This document shows, piece after piece, positions 12,886 through 24,108 of a stretch of 62,000 nt of DNA (positions are counted from its first letter, which is position 1; every line of letters begins with the position of its first letter). The DNA is from Cristatella mucedo (lineage: Eukaryota > Bryozoa > Phylactolaemata > Cristatellidae). The stretch lies in contig WPIO01000014.1 of the NCBI GenBank assembly GCA_009760855.2, positions 3,092,501-3,154,500 on the forward strand. Reading direction: 5' to 3'. The position numbers were made by a program, and so were the translations under genes. The notes beneath the pieces are model-generated. The model did not search any database and was not told where the DNA came from. It was given only the letters and a program-made list of their open reading frames with translations.

Positions 12886-13014
12886 TGTTGGGTCCACGCG
12901 ACTTGCTCAGCCACGGCTCCCTTCCCGCCGAGAACAGCAGACCCAATTTGGTTTCTTAATAAAGGGCATCCGCCTGAGCCATCTTGTGCTGTTCGCGACC
13001 GCACAAATTTGACA
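12886..13014 (+). repeat. 3' LTR of the Gypsy element
   Basis: Starts TGTTGGG just after a purine-rich tract and ends TTTGACA. It is shorter than the 5' LTR, apparently by internal deletion. Confidence 0.75.
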
Positions 13015-13280
13015 GATGTTCATATCTTTGTCTGTTAATTCCTGATTGGCTGTAGCCTCACCCGGACTTACCTGCAAAGTGTGCTAGAGGGTTATAGATA
13101 GTTGTGTTCCGTATAGGCGACGGTGCACAGCTGAAGTGCCGAGGCGAACCAGATGCAGAAGGAACCGTGACGATGCAATGTTTATGACGAAACAATGACT
13201 CCAATTTATTCGGCTGTCGGTAAAAAGCAGCACTTCAATCTCTCAAAGTTTACCTGCACAACCTTTTAGGAGCAAAAAAC

Positions 13281-13362
13281 GTTTGTGGCTTTGTGGAGTT
13301 ACAGCCGGAGAAAATAATGATAATACACTTGATAAAGCGCCCTCAGAGGACTCTCTCTCTCG

Positions 13363-13446
<84 letters not shown>

Positions 13447-13480
13447 AGGCGCTTTACATTTGCTACATTACATAATTCGT
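13281..13480 (-). mobile_element. LINE family A 3' end (minus) beside a LINE family B tail (plus), with a large (CT)n expansion
   Basis: 13281-13312 is the family B 3' terminus on the plus strand (GGCTTTGTGGAGTTACAGCC). It abuts a family A 3' tail on the minus strand (ACACTTGATAAAGCGCCCTC ... TCTAGGCGCTTTACATTTGC). The pyrimidine-rich arm of the family A hairpin has become an approximately 90-base TC array (13352-13442). Confidence 0.8.
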
Positions 13481-14059
13481 GCGGTCTGGAAGATGATGGC
13501 TGCGGGAGTTCGTGTGATTATGACTGCCGGCAATAAAGAGACGACTAAAATCCGTGTGGCAGCTGAAGAAAGCACGGACCTAACCCCTGGATATGGGGAA
13601 AGACTAGCAGCAATGCCACGGCGGTGCAGAGAGGCTGGTGGCTTCAGCAGCCTACTCGTTGCCAAAGGCCGTGCTCCAGCGTGGCTCCGAACAGCTGCAA
13701 GGTCACCGTCCTACTTGGGGGGGGGCAGCCATTTAATGTTGGACTGTGCCGGCGTTGCCGTGATGTGAAATGTGGATTCCTTTGTGTGGTGCTTTGATCT
13801 TACCTGTATTGCTGCTAAGATTTGTGATTTTGAGATCGCGGGAGTGGTTGTTATGGCTTATTTCGCGGGTTTATGGTTTTATCGGCTTATGGTTTATATT
13901 GGATTATTGTTTAATGAGTTGATGAAAATAAGTCTTGGCCTGGCAGAAAAGGGGGAGTGAGAAAACAGGCCCATGAGAGGACGGTCGTGACCCATCGAGC
14001 AGCAGAGCCCAAATACACAAATGCTTTTGGACACGAAGATGTTTCTGTACCGTCGCTTG
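13481..14059. other. no assignable feature
   Basis: Moderately GC-rich DNA between repeats. No ORF with recognisable domains and no clear repeat ends. Confidence 0.4.
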
Positions 14060-14310
14060 CTCGCTGTTGGAGCATCAATCTACACGACTGGCGTTCTCCA
14101 AAAACTGCTCTTCTGCCGAATTGCATGGTTTTCTGATCAAAACAAAGCAGCGTACGGTCTTTCCGCTAATTCTCCTTGATTTCTCAGTTGCATTTGACAC
14201 CAATTACCCACAGATCATTTTGAGCACCTCTCGATGTGCCCAGGCATCACTCATACAGTGGTGACGTCCTATCCTCAGCGAGAGATGAGAGTATAGATAT
14301 ATATGGCTGT
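14060..14310 (+). mobile_element. LINE reverse-transcriptase fragment
   Basis: Translates to an RT core piece: HQSTRLAFSKNCSSAELHGF, then LILLDFSVAFDT (the LDLSAAFDT motif with the catalytic Asp), and a WxxSYLxxRxxrV-like end at about 14250-14290. Short and isolated. The family cannot be fixed. Confidence 0.65.
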
Positions 14311-14613
14311 CGTTCATCCGGGGAGCCCATATGCTGTAACCGCCCGAGCGAGTTGCTCTGGCTAAGCTGTAACCAGGCTGGGTTCGGTTGGCTGGGACCG
14401 GACGGCTATAATGAGGGTTAGGGTCACCGGCTAGGCCGGGGTCGGACCCACGGCATGTGGTGACGTAAGGTCACCGGGGCTCTTGGATTGGAGAAGTTGG
14501 CCGAGTAAGTCGTGGTGTTGGAGGCTCCCGGTCTGGCCGAGTTATGCACCTGGATGGGTGCAGGCGTGCTCCGGCGATGCGGCCACGCACGCAAGGCGAC
14601 GAGTACCCAAGGC

Positions 14614-17600
14614 TGCTATCTTCGCTGTGACTATTTATGAGCTGTCCTCGGATATGCTACACAAAACAGGACCTGCTTAGCATAAGATGCGATGTCGCCA
14701 TTAGTCGATACCAATCGGCGGGCCTTCTCCGGCGGGTCAGTGAGAACCTACCTGCATCCTGCGTTCGCCCCATCAACAGCTCGGCTATCAAACCTACGAC
14801 TCGTAAGTTTAAAGCGCTAAATAGTACTTGTTGCGGTAGTAGCCCACCCGCTGTAGCCCAGCACGTTGTGAAACGTCGTCCAACGGCCGTTACCAAGGTC
14901 CAATTCAAATTCGAAGAGCCAGCGTCCGCCAGGCCGGACCGCAAACGGTAGAGAATACGAGCCACTTCATCGCCGTCGCCCAGTTGTTAGACAGCCTATT
15001 AAATTCCGCCTACTAAATGTCCGCTCGCTAAAAACCAAGGGGTTACTTATCCGCGATCAGATGGTCCAGGAGAAGCTAGATGCATTTCTGCTTACCGAAA
15101 CCTGGATGACGCCTTGTTCCAGTAGCTGTATTTCCGTGACCACCCCACCCGGGTTCTCATTCTATCAGTCCATACGTTCTGACAAGGTTGGTGGCGGGGT
15201 TGCAATTGTTGTTCGCGAATCGTTTGGCTATAAAATGTGCAGTTTCTCGCATGGGTTATCGTTTGAATCGGTTGCTATCAGGTCTTCATCAAAGACAATG
15301 CCTCTCACCGTTGCGATATACCGGCCTCCTTCTGGCTGTCTAAACTTGTTTATAGAGGAGTTTTCAGAGTTCCTCGCTAAAATATTTGTGTGTGACAGGC
15401 CGCTACTGATTGTAGGAGACTTCAATATTCACGTTGACAACCCTAGCAACAGCCAGGTCCGCTCATTTCTTGACTGTCTGGAGAATCTTGGTTTGGCCCA
15501 ACACGTTAATCATAGCACCCACGTCGGTGACCACATTCTAGATCTCGTGATCACTAAGGATGTCCTCCCCACTGACTTTGTGGTGTGCCCACTGACCCTC
15601 TCAGATCATTGTTCGGTCTCGTTTACTGTTCCTGCTCCCTCGTACGTGCAGGACAATGTCGAATTTGCCAAACGACGAAACTTACAAAGCATTGACTCGG
15701 ACAAGTTTTTGAAATCGGTTTGTGATGCAGGCTTTTTTGATCTGCATTCAGACTCGACCGGCAGCCTCGATACTCTCACTGATGCGATGAACATGACACT
15801 CAGGAGTGCTCTTGACAAGCATGCTCCCGTTCGCTCTATCCGTGTTCAAAGTCGCCGAGATTGCTTTCAATTTAAAAAAAACTCCTTAAGATGCGCCGTG
15901 TTAAGCTCAGGCTGGAACGTCGTTCCAAGAAAACGGGGTCTGAGGCAGACCTAGGCAATTTTAAAGACTTCCTTCGAGTTTACACCCGAAAGCTTAAAAA
16001 AGCCAGGGCTTCCTTTTTCATTAGAAAACTGAACTTCTGCCAGTCGGACACTAAACAGATTTACAAGACAGTAAACCATTTACTGGCCAATGCTGCCAGG
16101 TCTGACTCCCCAGATATTAAGGGCTCAGCCGAAAAGTTTTCAGCCTTCTTTACTGAAAAAATTGTGCACATTCGTGCGTCCATTAAGTCCTCTCCGACCA
16201 AAGCAATCGCCGTTCCTCAACCCGTGACCTTTCTTAAAAGGTTCTCCGATGTTTCTGCCTGTGATGTGGCTGCCTTAATAAGGTCTAGCAAAAAGAGCTC
16301 GTCTCCTGAAGACCCTATACCTTCATCTCTGTGGTCTTCACTTGCAGTCCAACTTAGCCCTGCCATAACTAAGATTTTTAATGCTTCTTTGGGAAAAGGG
16401 GTCGTCCCCAAGTCCTTCAAATCGGCAATCGTTAGACCTATTCTTAAAAAGCCTGGATTAGACACAGAGGTCCTAGCAAACTATCGTTCAGTTTCCCTTC
16501 TTCCGTTCTTATCAAAGATTCTTGAAAAAATTGTTGCTAAGCAGCTAGTTGAACATATTGAAAATAATGGAATGTCAGAAACATTTCAATCAGGTTTCAA
16601 GAGGCAGCACTCTACTGAAACTGCTCTCCTCCGTGTTAACAATGACATTCTACGTGGCAACGACGACGGGAATGTCACTGCCTTAGCTCTACTAGATCTG
16701 TCTGCTGCCTTCGACACCATTGATCACGAAGTTCTGCTTGAACGATTGAGAACAACGATCGGTCTGGCAGACGAAGCACTGGCATGGTTTAAATCATACT
16801 TGTCTGATCGTGTTCAATCCGTGTAGTGTGGAGGTCAGGTCTCAAACATGAGAAGGGTCACCTGTGGAGTCCCTCAAGGGTCTGTACTTGGTCCCTTGCT
16901 GTTCTTTATTTATACGCAACCTCTGGGAAAAGTGATTAAGGCCCATGGAATAGGATATCACTTCTATGCTGACGATACTCAGTTGTATTTGTCATTTAAA
17001 CCGTCGGAATCTGCTGCAGCAACTGAGAAACTGAATGCTTGCCTTGCCGATATTCGATCCTGGATGTCGGAAAACTTCCTGAAATTAAATGACGATAAAA
17101 CCGAACTGCTCCTCATAGGACACCCTAAGCGTGTGGCTGGATTAAAAGGCTTTGCTGTTCGAATAGGTGATGCTATTGTGCGACCGTTACCACGTGTTTG
17201 TAATCTAGGTGTCGTGTTAGACAGCTGCCTCAATTTCAAAAGCTTCATTCAGAAGACTGCCTCTACAGCTAGCCATCACATCCGATCCCTATCCAAGATT
17301 AGAAGCTGTCTCCCACAGTGGCTTGTAAAAAATTTAACTAGCTCTTTAGTTCTGTCTCGGCTTGATTATTGTAATTCCCTTTTGGCTGGGCTACCAATGA
17401 AAGCTATTATGCCACTACAGTGGACCATGAATATGGCTGCAAGGCTGGTCTTCAAGTCCCAGCGGTTTGAGCACGTGTCACCTTTGCTGAAAGAGCTAGG
17501 ATGGTTACCGGTTGAGCAAAGGATACAGAGCAAAGTTCTTATGCTGACCCACAAGGCCCGCCACGGCTTGGCTCCTTCATACCTAGCTGAACTGCTGCAT

Positions 17601-18009
17601 CAGTTTCAGCCTGTTCGCGCCCTCAGGTCCTGTGTGGACAATAAATTAGCTGTCCCATTCCTCCGCTTAAAGACAGTTGGCGACAGAAGCTTTAGCTCTG
17701 CAGGTCCTAGACTGTGGAACTCGCTTCCACAATTCTTGCGCAATGACATCTACTCTCCAACTGCCGACTATGGCACATCTTTTTCAGCGGTCCTGAACTG
17801 CTACTTCCATGCTACTCACTACCTCAACTGCTCTCCTAACTCTGCCATGCTTCCCACTTTCTCTTTGTTGCGTGAGACGAAGTCTGTTGGCTACCGAATG
17901 CGTACCGAAAGCCGCTTAGGCTGTGAGTGTGCTATACAAAACTCTCCTGCGTAACACCCACATGGTCTTTATGACTTTGTGGAGTTACTGACGGAGATAC
18001 ATTCCATTG
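14614..18009 (+). mobile_element. nearly intact non-LTR retrotransposon (LINE family B, L2/CR1-like)
   Basis: 3,396 bases flanked by the 6-base duplication CAAGGC (14608-14613 and 18010-18015). A first ORF (14637-14951, 104 codons, possible ORF1 remnant) precedes an ORF2 open from about 14872. The APE endonuclease shows NVRSLKTK, FLLTETWM, YRPPSG, VGDFNIHV and SDHCSV (about 15000-15620). The RT shows LLDLSAAFDTIDHEVLLERL (about 16690), [16 protein letters not shown] (16868) and YADDTQLY (about 16963). A C-terminal module ends in [13 protein letters not shown] (about 17712). Only two lesions break it: a one-base frame change at the A8 run 15874-15881 and one in-frame TAG at 16824-16826. The tail has ACATT-like units and lacks the hairpin of family A. 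Confidence 0.93.
15061..17954 (+). pseudogene. LINE family B ORF2 (endonuclease-reverse transcriptase), one frameshift and one stop
   Basis: Segments 15061-15954, 15891-16826 and 16848-17954 are consecutive parts of one protein. The frame shifts at or near the A8 run at 15874-15881. The TAG at 16824-16826 lies between the RVQSV and [10 protein letters not shown] stretches of the RT in the same frame. The catalytic YADD and the endonuclease active-site motifs are intact. No ATG occurs in frame between 14872 and 15061, so the true start may involve ORF1 readthrough or reinitiation. Confidence 0.9.
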
Positions 18010-18566
18010 CAAGGCCCGAGCGGAGCTGGATAGCACGCTCGTTGTTGAGACTTGTATATTCCGCGTTCCCCCGTGTAGCGTGTTCGTGACCCCCTCCTCC
18101 CGTGTGTTGGCGTCTTTCGGTGGAAGCTCTCGACTGTGGTGGTTGTCGACTCGGACTAGCCAAGCAGTTACTCTGCCAGCCGGGTCTTGGACGGCGTACG
18201 CTCATACTGTTGAATTCGGAGTCGGTACAACGACAGGACTGCAGAAGCCGAGTGACCAACTAACATGTTTGTTCGTGCTTGCTGCGTCGTCTTGCGCCTC
18301 CATAGTGTACTGTGTATAGGACCCTCCCTGTAGACTTGTTTAGTTCCCCTATTGTTTTTGGCGCATGCGCTATTATAAAGAGTTTTAACCTGACGGCCGC
18401 TCGTCTTACCCTAGCTCAGCGGCATGGCGAGCGGCAGCGTGGCCGGAGTACAGCGGGGTTTGGTGGGAACTAGCCTTTGACCCCTGGAACTCGGTTGCAA
18501 AGCTGCGGTGACTACGGCCATTCAGAAGCGTAGTGAGACCTTTCGGCGCCTGAAGACAAAGCTACA

Positions 18567-18959
18567 AATGGTGCCCCCTCCCCTGGTCAAAATTTGCTGC
18601 AAAATTACTCCACTACAGAAGAAGTGCAAAAATTCACGCTAGCAGGCATATCGAGTCGAGAAAGTTGTATTAATTGTAGTAAAGGTACGACGTAACTATC
18701 GCAGCTTAGAGGGATTTTTCTGGACATGGAAAATAGGTCTATTACTGTTTGAAATTCCATATTTTCCAGTGTTTCTTCAACTACGCTTAACAAGGCTAAA
18801 TTACCCTATGGATGCTCTCAGATAACACAAGATTATCTCCAGCTTGCTATAAAAAAAAACGCTTGCAGCCGGTAACTGATACAGCTATGGTGAGAAGAAG
18901 TTACAAGGCAACTCTCAAATTAGAAAACACATCTCCATAAATGACGATGAAAGACATGA
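18567..18959. other. no assignable feature
   Basis: Lies between LTR-like repeat X and the hAT-like remnant. It may belong to that remnant, but nothing aligns convincingly. Confidence 0.35.
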
Positions 18960-19690
18960 GTTATAGTGGTGTCTTCAGTGACGAGTCGTGACCTGTGGTA
19001 AGAAGTATTTTACAAACAAATATTTTGTTGTACAGCTCTGTTCCACCAACGTATGAAAAATAGAAGCCTCCCAGATTTAGACATTGCTGGCAGATTTTGG
19101 TCTGGCCAGGTGTCTTCAAAGGTCTCTCAAATTCCAACAAGAAACCAAATCTGGCATCAAGATATGTGAGGCGGAAAAACCTAGTTGTAATTTCTTGTCG
19201 GGGATAGCTCATGCTTTCCTTCATTATTATTGAAATATCCTCGTCTTCCGCGAGACCAACATCTTTTTAGAGCTCTCCAGAAATCGGTGTCCTTCGGCGG
19301 ATTCTTAGTTCAACTGCAATTCCTCACTATTCGCATCTGCTTTTTTTGTATCTAGTACTGATTTTGGCACAGGCCTTCTCGAAGTCTTGAAAACTCCATC
19401 TCAAGAGATCGGTCACAAGAGGTATCTTTGAAGTTCACCTTTGAATCCTGCAGTCTTGTCTAAACGCGGTCAGTTTTCCGTAAGATGCTGCATCAAAAGG
19501 GCAACAGAGCCGAAACGTTAGTTCAAAATACAATGTAGGAGACTTCCAGCTTCATCTCTTGTTTCAAGTGTTCTACGTGTTTCCTCAGACAGTCTGTTCA
19601 AAAGACTTACAGTGCTGTTCAGTCTACCATTGATAGCTTTCACAGCCTCCACTCTTGCACTCCACCCTTTTGCAGTCACGTTTGACAGGG
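18960..19690 (-). mobile_element. hAT-like (ZMYM1/DUF4371-type) transposase remnant
   Basis: Minus-strand translation in broken frames resembles the middle of hAT-derived ZMYM1-like proteins: KGWSARVEAVKAINGRL followed by ETRRTLETRDEAGSLL (about 19690-19545), and further on ITTRFFRLTYLDARFGFLLE (about 19190-19110). Several stops. No terminal repeats identified. Confidence 0.5.
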
Positions 19691-19844
19691 AAGGCTAAGA
19701 CTTTCGTCAGTTCTTCTTACCGCAGATTTGATCTTGAAAAGAATAAGTAGGTGCTCTGATTTGTTTCAAAAAAGATAATGACAACGGAATTTTGACTTGC
19801 AGCATGAACTTCTCTAAGGCTCAGGTTATGGTTAATTCTATGGT

Positions 19845-19965
19845 AATTCATTTGTATAGAGCCCTAAGAGAACGTAATCTCTATTCGCGGTCTTCACATA
19901 TGCCTCGGGGCTCGAGCCCACGACCTCAGCTAGACCTTGGTCGAGGCGAGCACCTTAACCAATCA
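19845..19965 (-). mobile_element. tRNA-derived SINE (family S), copy 1
   Basis: Minus-strand order: tRNA-like head with AAGGTGCTCGCCTCGACCAA and B-box-like GTCGTGGGCTCGAGCCCC, then the LINE-A-like hairpin tail (GAATAGAGATTACGTTCTCT) and an AAATGAATT end. Confidence 0.75.
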
Positions 19966-20697
19966 CAGTTTCCAAAAATTGCCTTCTCATTTCTAAACTG
20001 TTCTCTGGTTTGGACACCTGAGAATTGGCCAGACTAGACAGCTGAGTTGTCGTAGCACAGCCAGTTAAGTAAGCCTAGATTTTAAGGTTTAATAGTTTGC
20101 TCATCCACGGCACGCTGGCTCGTCCTTAACGCTGCGTAGCAGACCAGGCTCGCCCTTGGCAAAACGCAGCCTGTGGCAGGCACGATGGGGCGAGCGGATG
20201 GGCAGGGCAGTTGGAACGCGGGCAGAGTGGGTGAACGGCCGGCGGTGCTTGTTTCGCTGCGAGCGCCAGCCAAAAATATGGCGGTTAAAGACCCCTCAGT
20301 GTTTCCACATCGTCGCACGTGCCGCCGCCAGAGCGGCAAGCTGCTGCCTGATCTAAGTATGTAAACATGCTCAAATAGCTGAGCCAGCAATAGTCAAGTC
20401 CATTGAAACAAGGACTTGCTTGAAATCAAGATTGGTATTCTCGCAGGAACACTTTTTTTTTAAATGCGTACAGTTCATTTTGCTTTCGGCGACCCCCTTG
20501 GCCTTGACGCGCGGGGACACCTGTCACCCCTGCCACCCTTACGCTTTCTGCGGCCCTTGTATATTTTACCTTTTTATCCTCTCCGAGGGGCGGCATTGGC
20601 GGCGGCGATGTCTATCGCGCCTTTGTTACTCTCGCAGGGCGGCCGCCGAGACATGGCCGAAACAAACACGGTCTCCAACTGGGTCTGGCAGATAGTT
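19966..20697. other. no assignable feature; GC-rich
   Basis: Contains short open frames on both strands with no recognisable domain. It may include internal sequence next to the inverted LTR-like repeat at 20698-21437. Confidence 0.35.
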
Positions 20698-21437
20698 TGT
20701 AGCCCGACTTCACAGGTGCTAGCCTATTCCCACTAGGGCCTACCTACTATCTACGTCCGTTCTTGGTCGTTATGCGGGCCCTCCGGCAACAGCGGTTCAC
20801 GGGTGATCGACCGGGTGGGTACACAACACTTTATATAATACATACACATGCGCTATACAAGGGGGGAAACTAAACAAGTCTACAGGGAGGGTCGTATACA
20901 CAGTACACTACAGGGGCGCAAGACGACGAAGCAAGCGCGAACAAATGTGTTAGTTAGTCAGTCGGCTTCCACATCTCCGCCGTTGTACCGAATCCGTTCC
21001 AACAGTACGAGCGTACGTTGTATAAGATCTAGCTAGCTGAGTAACTGCTTGGCTAGTCCGAGTCGACGTCCACCGCAGTCGAGAGCTTCCGCCGACTCAA
21101 GGCGGGGGTGGGGGATCGCGAACACGCTACGCGGGGAACGCGGAATATGCAAGTCACAACAACGAGCGTGCTATCCAGCTCCACTCGGGCCTTGGGCACT
21201 CGTTGCCTTGCGTGCGTGGCCGCATCGCCGAAGCACGCCTGCACCCATCCAGGCGCATAACTCGGCCAGACCGGGAGCCTCCACCACCACGACTTACTCT
21301 GCCAACTTCTCCTACCCACAGGCCCCGGCGACCCCTCGTAACCGTAACATGCCATAGGTCTCACCCCGGCCTAGCCGGTGACCCTAACCCTCATTATAGC
21401 CGTCCGGCCCCAGCCAACCGAACCCAGCCTGGGTACA
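20698..21437 (-). repeat. LTR-like repeat X, copy 2 (inverted, uninterrupted)
   Basis: Minus strand: starts TGTACCCAGGCTGGG, ends GGGCTACA, about 740 bases. It matches copy 1 across the point where the LINE entered copy 1 and so defines the empty site. It contains a TATATAAAG box near 20832. Similarity weakens in the last ~200 bases. Confidence 0.6.
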
Positions 21438-21595
21438 AGTTTATTTGATGGGGACGTTAGCACATTTAACTCGCTATGAATATTATTACAGTTTATTTTC
21501 TGGTGATAATAGCAGTTTATTGGGTGATGATGTACACATAAATCAGCTGCATAGTCGTCTTTCTACTCCATAGTCTACTTTCAAATTTTCAGCAT

Positions 21596-22615
21596 AATAA
21601 TAATAATTATAATAATGTACTTGATAAAGCGCCCTCAGAGAACTTAATCTCTTTCTGGGCGCTTTACATTTGCTGCAACGGGAAATGCAATTAAATGGTA
21701 AGTAAAATCATGCTTGAAAAACAAACAAAATGAATAACATGGTTAGGGGTGATGTGCACAGGGTCAGCATGCAAATTTGGTTAGTCGCAGCATGCACAGT
21801 GTCAGCACGCATAAGCACGTGAAGGACGAATCACAGAGATCCACTAAATGCTTTCCTAAATAGGTGTTTTTAAATTCCTTTTAAATGTGGTCAGGTCAGG
21901 GGATGTTCTGACGCAGGTCGGGAGGCAGTTCCAGGCTTTGGGAGCATACGAACTAAATGCACGGTCTCCAAAGGATTTGAGGTTTCTACAAGGCATTTCT
22001 AGACTGTTGGATTCCGAAAAGAGGGTGGTACGATGCTTGGCCTGGTGGGGGAGTGAATCTGAGAGATAGGCTGGAGCCAAAGAATGAAGGGACCTAAAAG
22101 TGAGCGACAAAACCTTGAAGTCAATCCGTTGCTTGACTGGTAGCCAGTGCAGGTCGGCGAGAAGTGGAGTAATGTGGCAACTGCGACGCTCACGACAGAC
22201 AAGCCTAGCTGCGGAGTTTTGCACCAGCTGCAATCGCCTGATCGCACATGCTGGGAGGCCAGTAAACAGTGAGTTGCAGAAGTCGAGACGAGATGTCACG
22301 AATGCATGGACCAACTTAGACGTGGTATCCTTATCTAAGCAAGCCCGAATTTTAGCAATTTTATGAAGCTGAAAATATGCAGATTTGACCGTGGAGCCGA
22401 TATGGTCGTCTAACACTTTGGAATATGACACCTAGATTTCGAGCTGATTCGACAGGAGATATGCTGGCAGAGCCAATTTTGAGCGTCAGCCTTTCCAATT
22501 TCTGAATCACACTGGGTTTTCCCATAACTAGCAAGTTAGTTTTGTCATCGTTTAGTTTTAGAAAATTGCTAAAATATCTGACTTTCTTAGATAAGGATAC
22601 CGCAGCCAAGCTGAA
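21596..22615 (-). mobile_element. LINE family A, 5'-truncated copy
   Basis: Minus strand: RT C-terminal region in broken frames (KLNDDKTNLLVMG, VQNSAARLV, LADLHWLPVKQRIDFKVLSL, LHSLAPAYLSDSLPHQAKHR, NLKSFGDRAFSSYAPKAWNC, FKRNLKTPI), then a 3' UTR, the shared hairpin (about 21622-21668) and an ATT tail (plus-strand AATAATAATAATTATAATAA from 21596). This copy is a useful reference for the others. Confidence 0.88.
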
Positions 22616-22619
22616 CCAT

Positions 22620-23035
22620 GCATATTGACTTCCAGTGTTCAGTCACTCCCTTTCAAGTCACTTCATTCGCTCGCGCTGGCCTACCTATCAGCCTATCTAC
22701 TCCTTCTCAATCCGGCTAGGCATCCTACCACCCGCTGTCCTGGCTCAAACGATTAGCTGTGCTTCAAACCAACCTCAAATCCCGCGGAGACCGTGCCTTT
22801 AGTTCGTATTCAACCAAAGCCTGGAACTCACTGCCAACTGTCGTCACGACATCTCCTGGCTTGACGACATTAAAAAAGAAGCTAAAAACATGTTCCTCAC
22901 AGTATTTTCTGAGTCCGTGTGAATCGCCCTCTGCTTATGCGCCCTGAAACGTTGCACTGTATCCCTAGACGGCTTCTTTCAAGCATGTGTTAAGTGCCTA
23001 GAATGAGATTTGGTGCTCTTAGGCACTGTAAAAAA
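22620..23035 (+). mobile_element. LINE fragment related to family A, divergent hairpin
   Basis: Translates to LQTNLKSRGDRAFSSYSTKA and WNSLPTVVTTSPGLTTLKKK, followed by a 3' end whose hairpin is AGTGCCTA ... TAGGCACT (22990-23028). Both stem arms have changed relative to AGCGCC ... GGCGCT, keeping pairing. It lies head-on against the minus-strand copy ending at 22615. Confidence 0.8.
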
Positions 23036-23119
23036 AATTGTTATACTACCCCGATACATCTTTCGAAGCCGTTAATGTACGACAATACATTGCGCGGATT
23101 TTTTAATGAGGTTAGTATC

Positions 23120-23310
23120 TGTTGGGTCTGTTGTACCGCGACAGCGGCCTACTCGGGCGGAAGCCGCTGAGGCGAAAACAGCGGACCCACTTGCAGCAGC
23201 TGCTTGCAGACCCGCGTGCAGGCCATTCGGCCCGGTTTCGCGTTTCCGCAATGAACTCCATCTGCTTGAGCCGTCTTGGTCTGTGCGCGACTGCCCGCAC
23301 AAACATAACA
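23120..23310 (+). repeat. solo LTR related to the Gypsy element
   Basis: 191 bases, TGTTGGG ... CATAACA, flanked by TATC on both sides (23116-23119, 23311-23314). It shares CATCTGCTTGAGCCGTCTTG, GCGCGACT, CCCGCACAAA and CGGCCCGGTTTC with the 5' LTR at 8506-8721. Confidence 0.75.
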
Positions 23311-24108
23311 TATCATTCATTGGATACAGAAAGCAGGACCCGAAGTTTTCCGTGCGAAAAATTTAAGCGTGGACTATTTCGGAAGCTGTGAAGCTGTCAG
23401 TTCTAAAATTGCTGGTTTTTTATCATTTCGTTGTTGAGGCACTTAAGTGCATTATACCTATCAATTTATTTTTTTATTGTCTTAAAAGATGGGTACAACT
23501 TGGAATCTCATGAGTGCTCTGCTTATGAAACAGAAATAACTATTCACAATATAAAAATCATGCTGAAAAAAGTAAGGACCCATTTTCAAGGCCGAAGGCT
23601 TTTAGAATTTTTTATTTGCTTTCGCTACCACTTACCAATGCACCATGCCTAGGTTACCAGTATAATTGTATTTACACTTCTGAATCTGCGTGAACACATT
23701 TTTAGAGCAAAGGCCAAGGTACAGTTTTAGTCTCCATCCTCCGGCCGTTGTAAAAGGCGGTATAACAATATTGTAGCACTTTGCTGGCCTTGGCTGAATT
23801 TTAGCGCGAACAAGAGCTGGTCGGAGGCGGGCTAGAACTCCTTTGTCCTGGAGCAGTGAGCCAGAGAGGAGCGTCAGCGCGGTTAGAGAGCAAGAGCTTA
23901 AGAGCAAGCCAGGAAGCTGAGACCGACGGTGGCGATTCGGCCTTTAGAATTGGTCCGATACCCGCGGAAGCTGCTGATTGATGTTGGCTGGCCTGTCAAC
24001 CTCCGCCTTCACTCGGTCCAAGAAAGAATCGTCTAGAACCATACGCCATTCAAGCTGGACAGAGGTGCCTTTCCAGTGGCCTATATTCCTTGCCGTAATG
24101 GGCCGGGG
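23311..24108. other. no assignable feature
   Basis: Short open frames occur on the minus strand (23632-23907, 23944-24126) without recognisable domains. Confidence 0.35.

Larger units (their letters stand above)
8506..13014 (+). mobile_element. decayed Ty3/Gypsy LTR retrotransposon
   Basis: Short LTRs at 8506-8721 and 12886-13014 share their 3' halves (CCGAGAACAGCA, AATAAA, GCCTGAGCC, CGCACAAATTT). A primer-site-like TGGCGACGAG follows the left LTR and a purine tract (GGGAAGAGAGGA) precedes the right one. Between them, broken frames encode Gag (about 8795-9300; LDIFEQYMLAQEMPVDHHKA, RLLTAKSLTLEIALDIATAA), RT (about 10130-10520; LCGDYEETLN, LFSKLDPS, CYKDDTFVTG), RNase H (about 10880-11330; ACDRSSYGLGAVLSHRL, HSQIEKEALSLVFSV, LLTDHRPL) and integrase (about 11590-12100; HEVHDGHLGINKAT, WQRIHVDLAKP, IDVFLKWLEV). 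Many stops and frameshifts make it inactive. The left LTR has a ~45-base stretch that the right one lacks. No matching target duplication was seen. Confidence 0.92.
14368..18566 (+). repeat. LTR-like repeat X, copy 1, split by a full LINE
   Basis: Pieces 14368-14613 and 18016-18566 are contiguous in the inverted copy at 20698-21437, so this is one ~800-base repeat with the LINE 14614-18009 inserted in it. It begins TGTAACC and ends GCTACA, holds a TATAAAG box near 18375, and is followed by TGGTGCCCCC, which resembles a tRNA primer site. These are LTR hallmarks. No internal gag-pol follows. Confidence 0.6.

Noticed and set aside
13283-13768. 161-codon ORF rich in Ser-Leu
   Set aside because: Produced by reading through the (CT)n array.
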